DNA from: Actinidia chinensis
Taxonomy: Eukaryota > Streptophyta > Magnoliopsida > Ericales > Actinidiaceae
Direction: 5' to 3'
DNA: 15,000 nucleotides
Assembly: GCA_009663005.1 (NCBI GenBank)
Contig: VIGQ01001764.1
Location: 15,001 to 30,000, forward strand
Numbering within the stretch: the stretch's first letter is position 1; every line of letters starts with the position of its first letter. Positions 7,587 through 15,000 of this stretch are shown here, in pieces. The notes beneath the pieces were generated by a model. That model saw only the letters and a program-made list of their open reading frames with translations, did no database searches and had not been told where the DNA came from. Made by a program: the position numbers and the translations under genes.

Positions 7587-7835
7587 ATACTGTCGCGGGA
7601 GGAATGAAGGCTCAACAGAGAAGCTGAGCGTCTGCATTCGCAATAAGATATTCACGGGAATCTCGCGGATAATCGCGGGAGAGACGAGTCTCGCGGGACT
7701 GTGCGGGGAGCGAACTTGGGGGAGACTACACAGGAGAAGCCAAGAGCTTGTTAGTTTTGTCAACAAAATCGCGAGATCGTCACTGGATAGCTGCGGGATC
7801 GACAGACGTAGCGGGATCTCGCGGAGCGAGACGCA
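7587..7835. promoter_or_regulatory. CGCG-box cluster in element B LTR
   Basis: TCGCGGG, TCTCGCGG, ATCGCGGGA, TCTCGCGGGA, ATCGCGAGA and GATCTCGCGGAGCGAG occur in about 250 bp in an otherwise AT-rich window. Each contains a VCGCGB core, the plant CGCG-box recognised by calmodulin-binding CAMTA factors. A regulatory role in the U3 of the LTR is inference. An alternative is a CpG-rich tandem degenerate repeat with no regulatory role. Confidence 0.4.
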
Positions 7836-8386
7836 CAATTCTGCAGCGCCGGGCATTGGGGTTTTAAGGTTTCCAGCCACTATCAAGGTCAATACTTCTT
7901 CAAGCAAAATCATCTGAGCTGCCGTCATCCAATATAATCAAGAGAGAAGTATCTTAATCAGGAAACAAGCTCAGAAACAATTCTTAAAAAAGATCTTCAT
8001 CAATCAATTGGGAATAATCGAAATCCTTGAAGGGAGTTCAAGGTGTGAATCGTCTAAGGGGATTTGAACGGTGATCAGACGAGAAGGTGAATCGTGGATA
8101 TGAGCTAGATCTTCTGAATCCTAAGAATCAAGGAGTGATAGAGTGTGATTGTAAGCGTCTTGTAACGCTGAAATTTTGGTGATAGTGCCATGATTATTTG
8201 TCCGAAGAGTGGACACGTGGTTTTTCTCCCGGTCAAGGGTTTTCACGGTTAAAAATCTCGGGTGCGTATCTATTGCTTGGTTGCTTGTTACCTATGGTTG
8301 CATTTTACAATATTGCTCAAAGCGTGTTAAATTTAATTGAATATTGGTGAGTAGATTTAGGATAAAAACATAGATAAAAGATTCTT

Positions 8387-8387
<1 letters not shown>

Positions 8388-8417
<30 letters not shown>
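8388..8417. repeat. T30 homopolymer at LTR end
   Basis: An uninterrupted run of 30 T occupies the 3' end of the LTR, directly before CA and the primer binding site. It could be expansion of a shorter T run common at this place. Exact length may be affected by sequencing or assembly. Confidence 0.9.
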
Positions 8418-8421
8418 CAAT

Positions 8422-8432
8422 TGGTATCAGAG
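8422..8432 (+). promoter_or_regulatory. Primer binding site, tRNA-iMet type
   Basis: TGGTATCAGAG is complementary to the 3' end of plant initiator-methionine tRNA and is the standard minus-strand primer site of copia elements. It lies two bases after the LTR's terminal CA. It fixes the LTR edge, the orientation and the start of the internal region of element B. Confidence 0.93.
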
Positions 8433-8488
8433 ACAGGACAATCAAGAAGTTTTATTTTTAAAAGAGTGAGATCCTATAGTCTAAATCT

Positions 8489-9300
8489 ATGGATTTAGCT
8501 AGGAGGTTGTTCTGATCTCCGCCCACTCTACTGATGGTTACAAACTATTTCTTGAAAGCCAAATGATGGCTTTCTGAAGTCTATAAATGAACGAGTTTGG
8601 CAAGTAGTACTCAAAGGCTGGAAGCCACCCACAGTTTTTATTGATGAAAAAATAATTCCAAAAGATATTTCGGACTGGATAAGGTCAAGTATGACAAATG
8701 TGGTTGGAATACAAGGCATTAATGCTTATATTTAAGGGATCACAGCTGAAGAGTGTAGAAATCTCACACTGGAAACTGATAAAGGAAGCTTGGGATATTT
8801 TACAAGTTACCTATGAAGGGCCACATTTACTGTAAAATGGCCAGTTTCAGCGTTGGACTACAGCTTTTTGTGAAACTTTAAGAATGGCAGACGATGAAAC
8901 TCGATCAATTTTACTTTAAATTAAGTGACATCGTTCAATTCCAAGTTTTCACCCTTGGTTTGAACAAATTTCTCCTTAAAAAATTGTTGAAAAATTCTAA
9001 GATCTTACCTGAGAAGATTTCAGTTCAAGGTTATTGCCATAGGGAAGTAAGGATTTGTGGTGCTATGAAAGTAGATGACTTAGTAGGATCACTACAAACT
9101 TCTGATGCAAATTTTGACAAGCGAACAAGGTTAAAGGAATCGCCTAAAACTCTACTAAGAAAAAACCAATGTGCACAATGATTGTGACTCAGACATTAGT
9201 TTTGAGGAGATGGCTTTTTGTAAAAAAAAATTAAAAGATAACAAAACAACCAAGGTCAATACTCTTCAGTTGGGAAATAGTACGAGGAAAAATCTTTTGA
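8489..9300 (+). pseudogene. Element B: gag capsid region (UBN2/copia type), decayed
   Basis: This is the capsid part of a SIRE-type gag, which forms the particle shell. A start codon at 8489 is possible but unproven. The frame from 8580 reads INERVWQVVLKGWKPPTV and continues to a TAA at 8733, then on to ITAEECRN. A frame change gives EAWDILQVTYEGP (about 8787-8822) and later LRMADDETRS. The open frame 8894-9181 carries DQFYFKLSDIVQF, LPEKISV and AMKVDDLVGSLQTSDANF, matching the end of copia gag domains in order. Many stops and at least four frameshifts destroy the gene. The family assignment to gag is strong from these blocks in correct order; exact domain limits are approximate. Confidence 0.88.
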
Positions 9301-9400
9301 TAAAGTAAAGTTGTGAGAAAATCAGCTGATAAGGCAAGTCAAAAATATGTTTGAATGTATGACTTGGGCATATTGCTGGTGAATGTTCAAACCAAAAAAA
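9301..9400 (+). pseudogene. Element B: first gag zinc knuckle relic
   Basis: In the frame of codon 9348 the sequence reads Cys, three residues, a stop, then LGHIAGEC (9363-9386). The GHxxxxC half of a CCHC knuckle is intact. The first CX2C half is damaged: the second Cys is lost and one residue is missing from the spacing. This nucleic-acid-binding motif normally follows the capsid domain, as here. Confidence 0.65.
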
Positions 9401-10075
9401 ACTAAGGGAAGTAAGGTATTGATTGTGACTTGAGTGATCCGAGAATGAAGAGGAATCAGATGATGATGAGAAACGAAAAACTTTACTGCTTTCATGGCTG
9501 CTAATGATGGAAAAATTGAAAGATCTTCAAAGGATCAGACAATGATAAATCAGATGCAAGCGACTGAGACAATTGGTTCTCAAGAGGAGAAAATGATGAA
9601 GAGAAAATGGTAATTTACAACAAGGATCAATCACTGTACAAGGAGTTCATACAAGCTTGTGAAGCAAAATTTATGAAAACTGAGTAAGAAATTGAAAAAG
9701 AAGCATTGGAAGAAATGGCTTGTTAAGGCTAGTAAAGAGATGCTAAAGTGGAAATCCAAACAAGTGAAAAGTCATCAAATGACTCTGCTTGACAAAGTGA
9801 GATTTCTAGAGAACGATGCATCTGATAGAGAGAATTCAAGAAGATTCGAAGAAAAAATTCTAAAACTTGAGGTGGATCTCTTGAAATCCAATATGGACTT
9901 TCAAAAAAATATACGAAGCAAGTGCTTCTACTTTTGAGAAGTTTGACTGAATCAGCGAAGCATACGGGGATACTCATGTAGATTGAATATGAGGACAAGT
10001 CTTACTGTGTCAAAGCAACCTCAGGTAGTAAGTCCATCAAGTTTGTTCTGAAGTCAGGTATAAATTCTTTATTTT
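9401..10075 (+). pseudogene. Element B: gag C-terminal acidic/coiled-coil region
   Basis: Decayed Asp/Glu/Ser-rich coding (about 9430-9620, broken across frames) is followed by helix-forming charged sequence. The best open part is 9692-9937, with SKEMLKWKSKQVKSHQMTLL, then KVRFLENDASDRENS, then EEKILKLEVDLLKSN. Heptad-like spacing of Leu/Ile/Val suggests a coiled coil. SIRE-type gags are long and carry such a coiled coil between two zinc knuckles, so position and character agree. STFEKFD and ISEAYGDTHVD follow at about 9930-9982 in one frame, separated by a stop. The minus-strand frame at 9729-9998 is a shadow. Confidence 0.7.
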
Positions 10076-10130
10076 GTATTACATGTTACTAATGTGGTGT
10101 AAGAGGTCACATTTAGCCAAAATGCATAAA
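10076..10130 (+). pseudogene. Element B: second zinc knuckle
   Basis: In the frame of 10084 the read is Cys (10084), Cys (10093), GVRG, His (10108), then Cys (10123). All four CX2CX4HX4C ligands are present. Two stops lie inside: TAA at 10090 and TAG at 10114. A second knuckle just before the protease fits SIRE-type copia elements. Confidence 0.78.
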
Positions 10131-10189
10131 TTGTATGGATTACATATGGAACCTACGTTAAAATCGCTACAATTTTTCAAGGTAACCAT

Positions 10190-10480
10190 TTATAACGGTC
10201 AGAGGTCAAATAAACAATCTTCAGAGTGCATGTAAATGTCAAAACTAAGGCAGTATGGATAAGGAAGAATTGATTTGAGAGGATTTGTTGATCACCACTC
10301 ACTAAAATATCATAAATGTACACATGTGATACACTGAGATGTGGGTGTTTTCTAGACTGTGAGTGTGGAAATAAAGCCTTCTTTTGATAGTGTGACAAAA
10401 TGTGATGGGGGTTTATCACTTTTGGAGATGGGAGCACGTCTAAAATGATAGGAAAAGGGAAACCAGAAGTCTAAAGGGTC
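10190..10480 (+). pseudogene. Element B: aspartic protease relic
   Basis: After a decayed linker, the region 10310-10345 corresponds to the protease active site. The DSG triplet is not readable; a GA-TGT-GGG-TGT stretch in its place shows the catalytic codons were altered by small indels and substitutions. Downstream blocks KAFFDSVTKCDGG and, after a shift, FGDGSTSKMIGKG (10366-10458) match the flap-side sequence found after the active site in SIRE-type proteases. The protease would process Gag-Pol; it cannot be active here. Confidence 0.7.
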
Positions 10481-10489
10481 AACATGGTT

Positions 10490-10895
10490 ATTTACTGATG
10501 TGTTGATAGTCGAGAGGTTAAAAAGCTAATCTTATAAGCATAAGTCAAAACTATGTGATGCCAATATCAAGTACAATTTTTCGAAAACAGAATGTCCATT
10601 TTTATAAAGATGGTACTTGTGTTCATGAAAGGTGCACGTACATCTGATAATTTCTATGAGATTACCTCAGGAAGTGATATTTTTTGTAATTCTACAAAAA
10701 TTAGTGAGATTGGCTATGGCATAAAAAGGCTTGGTTATGCAACTTTAAGGACTTGTCTAGATTGTCATCTTCGAAACTCATTCGGGAATCCAAAAACTAG
10801 GAAAAATCACTAAGTGTGTGTGTGGACCATGTCAATTGGGAAAACAAAATTAACTCCCACACATAAGAAAGTGAAGCATATTACAACATCAACAT
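10490..10895 (+). pseudogene. Element B: GAG-pre-integrase domain
   Basis: The first part gives VERLK-NLISISQLCDA-like sequence in shifted frames (10508-10560). The open frame 10592-10813 reads KGARTSDNFYEITSGSDIF and IKRLGYATLRT. In the latter, the His of the usual LGHA motif has become Tyr (CAT to TAT), removing a zinc ligand. The end is CVCGPCQLGKQ (about 10818-10847), with both Cys of the HHCC zinc finger preserved. This domain sits just upstream of the integrase core in copia pol, as here. Confidence 0.85.
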
Positions 10896-11430
10896 CTCTG
10901 AACTAGTCCATATGGACTTGATGGGGTCCAACTCAAATAGAAGTATTGGTGGTTAGAAAGTACATTCTTTGTTGACAATGGATGATGTCTCCATTCACAT
11001 GGAGTAATTTACTTCGTGAGAAGTATGATTTTACTTTTTCTGTATTTTGAGCATTATGTTTGAAAGTGCAGGTGAAAAAAGGATCAAAAAATTGGTGCCA
11101 TTTGAAGAATTTGTTATAGATCATGGTAAGGAATTTGAGAACTCGAGTTTGCTAACTTTGTGATGAGCAGGGTATAAGACATGAATTTTTGCTCAAAGAC
11201 ACTGCAATAGAATGGTGTAGGGAGGTCAAAAATATAGTTCTGCAGGAAATGCTCGAGTAAATGTTTCATGGAAGAATGTTGCTCAAAGTTTTGGGCTGAG
11301 GCTGTAAATACAGCTTGCTATATTGCAAATCGTGTTTATCTGGGGTTGGGCACCAAACAGACCCACAATATGAGCTATGGAAAGGTAAAAAGCTTAATGT
11401 GAAATACTTATGAGTATTTGGAAGGCAGTG
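10896..11430 (+). pseudogene. Element B: integrase core (rve) relic
   Basis: The integrase inserts element cDNA into the host genome with a DDE triad. VHMDLMG at about 10906 carries the first Asp (10915-10917). DHGKEFENSS at 11119 carries the second Asp (11119-11121). The third block reads Q-stop-NGV (11205-11219), but the Glu that should follow is lost because bases are missing. WAEAVNTACYIANRVYL (about 11296-11346) follows in good agreement with copia integrases, then ELWKGKKLNVKYL in a shifted frame. Numerous stops are present (for example 11160-11165 and 11208). A GA microsatellite sits at about 11438-11452. Confidence 0.87.
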
Positions 11431-11880
11431 GCTAATCTGAGAGAGAGAGAGAAATCGGTGGTAAATTTGATTCCCGCAATTGATGAAGGAGTATTTTGGT
11501 ATTCTTTAATAGTAGAGCGTATCGTGGTATAATGCGTACTCTTTACTGTATGGCACACGCGATAAATGTTGTAATGATGATGCTTTAGTCACACTAATGG
11601 TAGACTTGATGAGATTTCTATTCACATATGGAGACGGGAAGGGAAAATCTGAACAAGCGGAGAGAGGAACAAAGTTGAAGAGCTGATAGTATCACAAATG
11701 GACAATATGAAGATGTATTGGAGTATTTGAACCATCAGCCAGGTTAAAATTGAATCATCCATTGGGGCAAGTGATTGGAGATGTCTCAGCACACCAATGA
11801 AGACAAGGCGTCAGGTAAGGATGAGGTAACTACCTTCTTGCTATACTTCCTTGTTGAGCCTAAAAAAAGTGAAAGATATG
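11431..11880 (+). pseudogene. Element B: integrase C-terminal and linker
   Basis: The block KFDSRN followed by a FFNSRAYRGI-like stretch (11463-11530) matches the integrase C-terminal region of copia pol. It is followed by decayed spacer, then MKTRRQVR (about 11798-11821) and LVEPKKV-like sequence in shifted frames, the usual lead into the reverse transcriptase. Stops and frame changes occur every few dozen codons. The assignment depends on position between recognisable integrase and reverse transcriptase. Confidence 0.68.
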
Positions 11881-12740
11881 AAAACTGATGATCATTGGAT
11901 TAATGCTATGCATGAAGAGTTAAATCAATTTGTTCGTCATGATGTGTGGACTCTTGTACCTAGGCCCACGACGTAATGTGATAGGTACCAAATGGCTATT
12001 CAAAATAAATCTGATGAATTTGACACGACATAGCACACCAACAAGGCAAGACTGTTGCCAGGATACACAACAAATCGAAGCGAATAGTGATGTGTGATGC
12101 AACCTTTGCACCTGTTGCAAGGTTGGAGTCTGTTCGCATTTATTGCCATAGCTTGTCATCTAGGCTTTAGGGAACGCTACCAAAGGGATGTAAAGGGTGC
12201 CTTCTGAATGGCATCTTACATGAAGAAAGTCTATGTGAAAAACCAAAAGGATTTGAAGATTCTAAGATCCTTGATCAGTGTACCAACTTACACATCGGCG
12301 CTGTAGGGGTTGAAAAAGACCATCGCGTTGGTATGAGAGTTAACCATTTTTTCTGTCTAGAATATGGAATTTACTCGAGGGGGAGTGAATAAACTTGTTC
12401 ATAAAAAGGAATTTAAACACAAATTTCTTGATAGGTTCTAAATTTATGTTGAGACATGTGTTTGGCATACTACCTTTGAAAAACTTGCTGACAGCATGTT
12501 TTTGAACACATGAAGAGTCAATTTGAGATGGCTTGATGGCAAGTTAAATTATTTCTAGGGTGCCCAAGTGATCAGACGGATAAAAGGTATTTTTAATTCT
12601 CAATCCAAGTAGCAGAGACTACGAAACCAAATTTGAGTGAAAAACACTCAACATGCTGGACCCCCATGAGTACTAGTCTAAGTAAGTAAGGGATACTTCA
12701 GGAAAGGATGTGACCAAAAAAACCCTCTATAGGAGCGGAT
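11881..12740 (+). pseudogene. Element B: reverse transcriptase (RVT_2) relic
   Basis: The RT copies element RNA into cDNA. DDHWINAMHEELNQFVRHDV and WTLVPRP (11887-11968) mark the N-terminal copia RT block. TKWLFK, TFAPVAR and DVKGAF (Asp at 12187-12189, first catalytic Asp) follow in different frames. The YVDD box is broken: TAT GTT is at 12445-12450, but the next codons read GAG ACA because a single base is missing, so both Asp codons are destroyed. Later blocks include FGILPLKNL-type sequence and a diverged connection toward 12700. The 11920-12159 minus-strand frame is a shadow. RT identity is certain in kind, and the enzyme is dead. Confidence 0.88.
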
Positions 12741-13380
12741 TGGTAGCTTACTTACTTAACTTGGAGATAGGACTGATATTGCTTTTAGTGTTGGGATTTG
12801 CGCTCGTTTTCAAGCTTGTCCCAAAGAGTCTCATTTGTTTGCTGTGAAACGTATCATTAAATATGTCAATGGAACTCTTGGTCATGGGATTTGGTTTACC
12901 TTGGACACCAATGCAAATATTGCTGGATACACTAATGCAGACTGGGCAGGGTCAGCCGATGATCGTAAAGCACTTCTGGTGGGTGTTTTTATGTAGGCAA
13001 CAATTTAGTTGCATGGCATAGTAAAAAGCAAATTCTATTTCCTTGTCCACCGCTGAAGCAGAATACATCGCTGCTGGAAATTGTTGTACTCAATTGTTGT
13101 GGATGAAGCAAATGTTGAATGACTATGGTTTGAAACAAGATGTCATGACTTTGTTTTGTGACAATATGAGTGCAATTAGTATTTCTAAAAATTCGGTTCA
13201 ATATTCACTAAGCATATTGATATTTGATATCATTTCATTCGTGAGTTAGCCGAAGAGAAAGTAATCTCCCTTGAGCACATACCCACTGAAAATCAACTTG
13301 CTGACCTATTCACGAAACCTCTTGACACTCTTAGATTTGAGTTTCTCAGGAAATCACTAGGAGTATGTTCTCTCGAGTAG
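12741..13380 (+). pseudogene. Element B: RNase H and C-terminal end of pol
   Basis: RNase H removes RNA from the RNA/DNA hybrid. IAFSVGICARFQACP and HLFAVKRIIKYVNGTLGHGI (about 12780-12890) lead into GYTNADWAGSADDRK (first acid at 12940-12942). After a frameshift, the open frame 13043-13249 has STAEAEYIAAGNCCTQLLWM and FCDNMSAISISKN (Asp at 13160-13162). A further shift gives KHIDI, a stop (13225-13227), then RELAEEKVISLEHIPTENQL and FTKPLDTLRFEFLRKSLGVC, ending at the natural TAG (13378-13380). These are the best-preserved blocks of the element and support the SIRE/Maximus lineage of copia. The 12989-13201 minus frame is a shadow. Confidence 0.92.
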
Positions 13381-14590
13381 CTGTGTATGGTTGGGGTTGG
13401 GACTTGAGTAGTTTTTAGAGCTTTTATTTTTTCTTAAGTCATAGTCCGTGTGCGTGTGTGTATCTTCATTACTGTTGCCTGATCGACATTTTTCATTCTT
13501 GCAAAGCTCTTTCTATGAACTGACCGATGGTTGGGTACATTCTACATTGAATCTAATATGATTTCGTGAACTGGTAATGGTAAATCAAGTGTCATTGATG
13601 AGGCTAGTCATGTTTCTAAGTCATGGTTTTTGGAAGCTCTCCCCAAGAGATTTCTTCGAATATGGAATCCATCAGTTTATGATCTATTTGCAAAAGATAT
13701 AATGGATGATCTCTCTTGTCTGTGATAATCTAGATTAACCATGACCATGTATCCCTTGGTAAAATAAAAAAATAAAAAAATAAAAAAATAAAAAAATAAA
13801 AAAATAAAAAAAAAAAAAAAAAAAAAAAAAATAATATTATGATTTCAATTGAATGGAAAGGGCTATCTGTGAGTTGAGAGAATCTATCAGAGTTATGTGA
13901 CAAAGGTGATGGCTACCCTGATTACTTATATGATACCACCATTCTAAAGGTTCTCTACATTCTTATGTGTGAAAAATTGGAAAGATAGGGTTGGAATTTT
14001 ATTCGTTGCTTGTTGATATAAATGTTTAAGATCACCATTGGGATCGCATGAGGGATTTGAATTCTGGTGCCGCATTGATAAAGACGAGATCTCCATTATG
14101 AACTGTGCCTAGATCTTGTTTTCAGATTTGTATTCGCATTGATCTCACTGTCAAAACAAAGTTTCATCAATTAATGATTGCTAGTGTGGGTTGTCTCATC
14201 TTTGTCTATCTTGACTTTGGCTGTTCCTTTCTTCGTCATATTAGCTAACAATTTTTTATCACAGCCTTCTTCCATTCAATTGATTTTTCTTTTGCATTAC
14301 TGAATTTTTTTGATTGGTTTCAGTATATCTTGTGTTTTACAATAAAAAAAATTTGGGGGGTTGTCCCTCGCAAGATCCTTGCGGGTTCTCGCCCCTGCTA
14401 ATCTAACGCCCGGGCGCTTGTTCTCGTTGGTTTCTCCATCTCGCGAAGTTTCCTAGCACCGCTCACCCTTGGTTTACCTCGCGGACCCTCGCTTCCGCGA
14501 CATCCAAACTTTACTGAGCGGTAATTTAAAGGCGAAACGGTTTCCTTTTTTCCTTCTGGTCTGGCGTTCCTCCCCCTCTCGCTCCCGTCG
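13381..14590 (+). other. Element B: non-coding region between pol and env-like relic
   Basis: No coding domain seen. It holds a GTGTGCGTGTGTGT run (about 13449-13463), the A-rich microsatellite at 13761-13831, and T-rich sequence ending TTTTTTTGATTGGTTTCAG (to 14323). The last could serve as a splice acceptor for a downstream ORF, as proposed for env-like ORFs of related elements. From 14350 the base composition turns C/G-rich with TCGCG-type words, like the start of the env-like coding region. A 3' LTR of the element is not in the window. Confidence 0.5.
13761..13831. repeat. (TAAAAAAA)n microsatellite and A26 run
   Basis: T occurs at 13765, 13773, 13781, 13789, 13797 and 13805, a strict 8-base period (T followed by seven A), then A for 26 bases (13806-13831). 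It may be the expanded poly(A) tail of an inserted retrosequence, but no SINE or LINE body or target duplication is recognised upstream. Confidence 0.9.
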
Positions 14591-14961
14591 ACTTAGATTA
14601 ATTTTTTTTAGAATTTGTCCTTGCTTCATGTCGCCTCCACACCTATGGAAGAGGCCGCGTACGATTGGGTGGCCTCGAGTGGTCCCTCTACCCCTCGTCC
14701 ACAGGCTGGTTTCACTCTGTTGGCTCTTTTTGATACCACAAATTTCGACCAAATTCTGAGCCGAAGCCCATTTCAATCGTTATTTTTAGTCACTCCCGGT
14801 CTCATCCATAGGGGTGTCGTTAAATGAGTTTCCTGATACGTGATGTTTACGTACTTCCATACATGGGTTGGGAATGCATGTCCTGTCCCTGAAGGCTTTG
14901 CATGTCCTGAAGTGTCCGAGAATTTTATTCCAGTATTCATGGGACGGACAAGAGGCTGGAC
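14591..14961 (+). pseudogene. Element B: env-position additional ORF relic (plant transposon protein type)
   Basis: Downstream of pol, frame 14615-14827 reads STPMEEAAYDWVASSGPSTP and DTTNFDQILSRSPFQSLFL. A different frame later reads VREFYSSIHGTDKRLD (14914-14961). The REFYSSIHG-type motif is characteristic of the 'putative plant transposon protein' ORF that SIRE-type and related elements carry after pol, in the position of a retroviral env. Its function is not established. At least one frameshift and stops at 14825-14827 and within 14828-14910 break it. A run of 16 A (14963-14978) immediately follows the motif. The ORF continues beyond the window if not truncated. The call rests on motif and position. 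Confidence 0.55.
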
Positions 14962-14962
14962 C

Positions 14963-14978
14963 AAAAAAAAAAAAAAAA
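14963..14978. repeat. A16 run
   Basis: Sixteen consecutive A immediately after the last recognisable env-like codon. It interrupts what should be continuing coding sequence. Possible origins are poly(A) from an insertion or slippage expansion of a short A run. Confidence 0.85.
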
Positions 14979-15000
14979 TTAAACCTATTTCTGGGGAACC

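Larger units (their letters stand above)
7131..8419 (+). repeat. Element B 5' LTR (left border unresolved)
   Basis: The right border is fixed: ...CA at 8418-8419 is followed two bases later by the primer binding site. The 3' part has the plant copia R-U5 pattern: GAGTGGACACGTGG, then TTTTCTCCC, then TTTTCACGGTTAAAAATCTC (8205-8260). Upstream is a striking CGCG-rich block (7587-7835). The last 30 bases before CA are all T (8388-8417). The left border should be TG but cannot be fixed without the 3' LTR, which lies outside the window; anywhere from about 7100 to 7550 is possible. LTRs of about 1 kb or more are normal for SIRE/Maximus elements. Open frames here on both strands (7341-7529 +, 7379-7615 -, 7545-7928 -) do not match anything I recognise and are taken as chance. 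Confidence 0.65.

Noticed and set aside
7545..7928. 127-codon minus-strand frame in the CGCG-rich block
   Set aside because: It is antisense to the LTR of element B, low complexity (Leu/Ser/Pro/Arg), no recognisable domain; high GC lowers stop frequency.
9729..9998. 89-codon minus-strand frame
   Set aside because: It is antisense to the gag coiled-coil region, whose + frame has clear charged heptad-like sequence.
14474..14776. 100-codon minus-strand frame and overlapping 96-codon + frame (14469-14759)
   Set aside because: The frame at 14615-14827 and the motif at 14914-14961 on the + strand explain the region better; these two have no recognised similarity.
1..15000. CRISPR array, tRNA, rRNA or bacterial operon
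   Set aside because: No regularly spaced repeats with unique spacers, no tRNA A/B-box cloverleaf and no ribosomal sequence were seen; the content is plant retroelement.

Overview
The window looks like a repeat-dense, intergenic stretch of a flowering-plant nuclear genome, probably a eudicot. The reasons are decayed Ty1/copia LTR retrotransposons with the plant-type initiator-Met-tRNA primer site, long homopolymer runs, an AT-rich background, a MITE-like inverted-repeat element, and no intact protein-coding gene. I see no prokaryotic operon, rRNA, tRNA or CRISPR array. The long open frames are short islands inside broken retroelement genes, or shadows of them.

Layout. (1) 1-1490 is the 3' part of the internal region of a copia element (element A, + strand). 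It holds a gag zinc knuckle, an aspartic-protease DSGS motif and a pre-integrase fragment. It then runs about 0.6 kb to a polypurine tract with no recognisable integrase, reverse transcriptase or RNase H. The 3' LTR starts at 1491 and ends near 1980. (2) About 2000-3170 is T/G-rich non-coding DNA ending in a short A run, possibly the 3' tail of a LINE. (3) 3170-4740 is non-coding. It has a MITE-like left end, a diverged 104-bp direct repeat with 316-bp spacing, and a CACGCGCC hairpin next to a G-box. (4) 5137-5550 (- strand) is a broken gene remnant with a viroplasmin / RNase H1 N-terminal-type domain followed by a hydrophobic segment. (5) 5661-6623 is a roughly 0.96-kb element bounded by TGTTTGGTTG inverted repeats. 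(6) 6625-7100 is unassigned.

(7) From about 7100-7500 to the window end lies a second, nearly full-length but heavily decayed copia element (element B, + strand) of SIRE/Maximus type. Its order is 5' LTR with a CGCG-rich block, primer binding site at 8422, gag with a coiled coil and two zinc-knuckle relics, protease, pre-integrase, integrase, reverse transcriptase, and RNase H ending at 13380. A 1.2-kb 3' non-coding stretch follows, then an additional env-position ORF relic (about 14600-14961) like the extra ORF of SIRE-type elements. Its 3' LTR lies beyond the window.

Both elements are dead. They carry many stops and frameshifts, a zinc-ligand substitution in element A, and in element B loss of the integrase glutamate and a single-base deletion in the reverse transcriptase YVDD box. 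I found no convincing new biological system. The items most worth a second look are the viroplasmin-domain remnant, the pol-less element A, the env-like relic and the CGCG-rich LTR.
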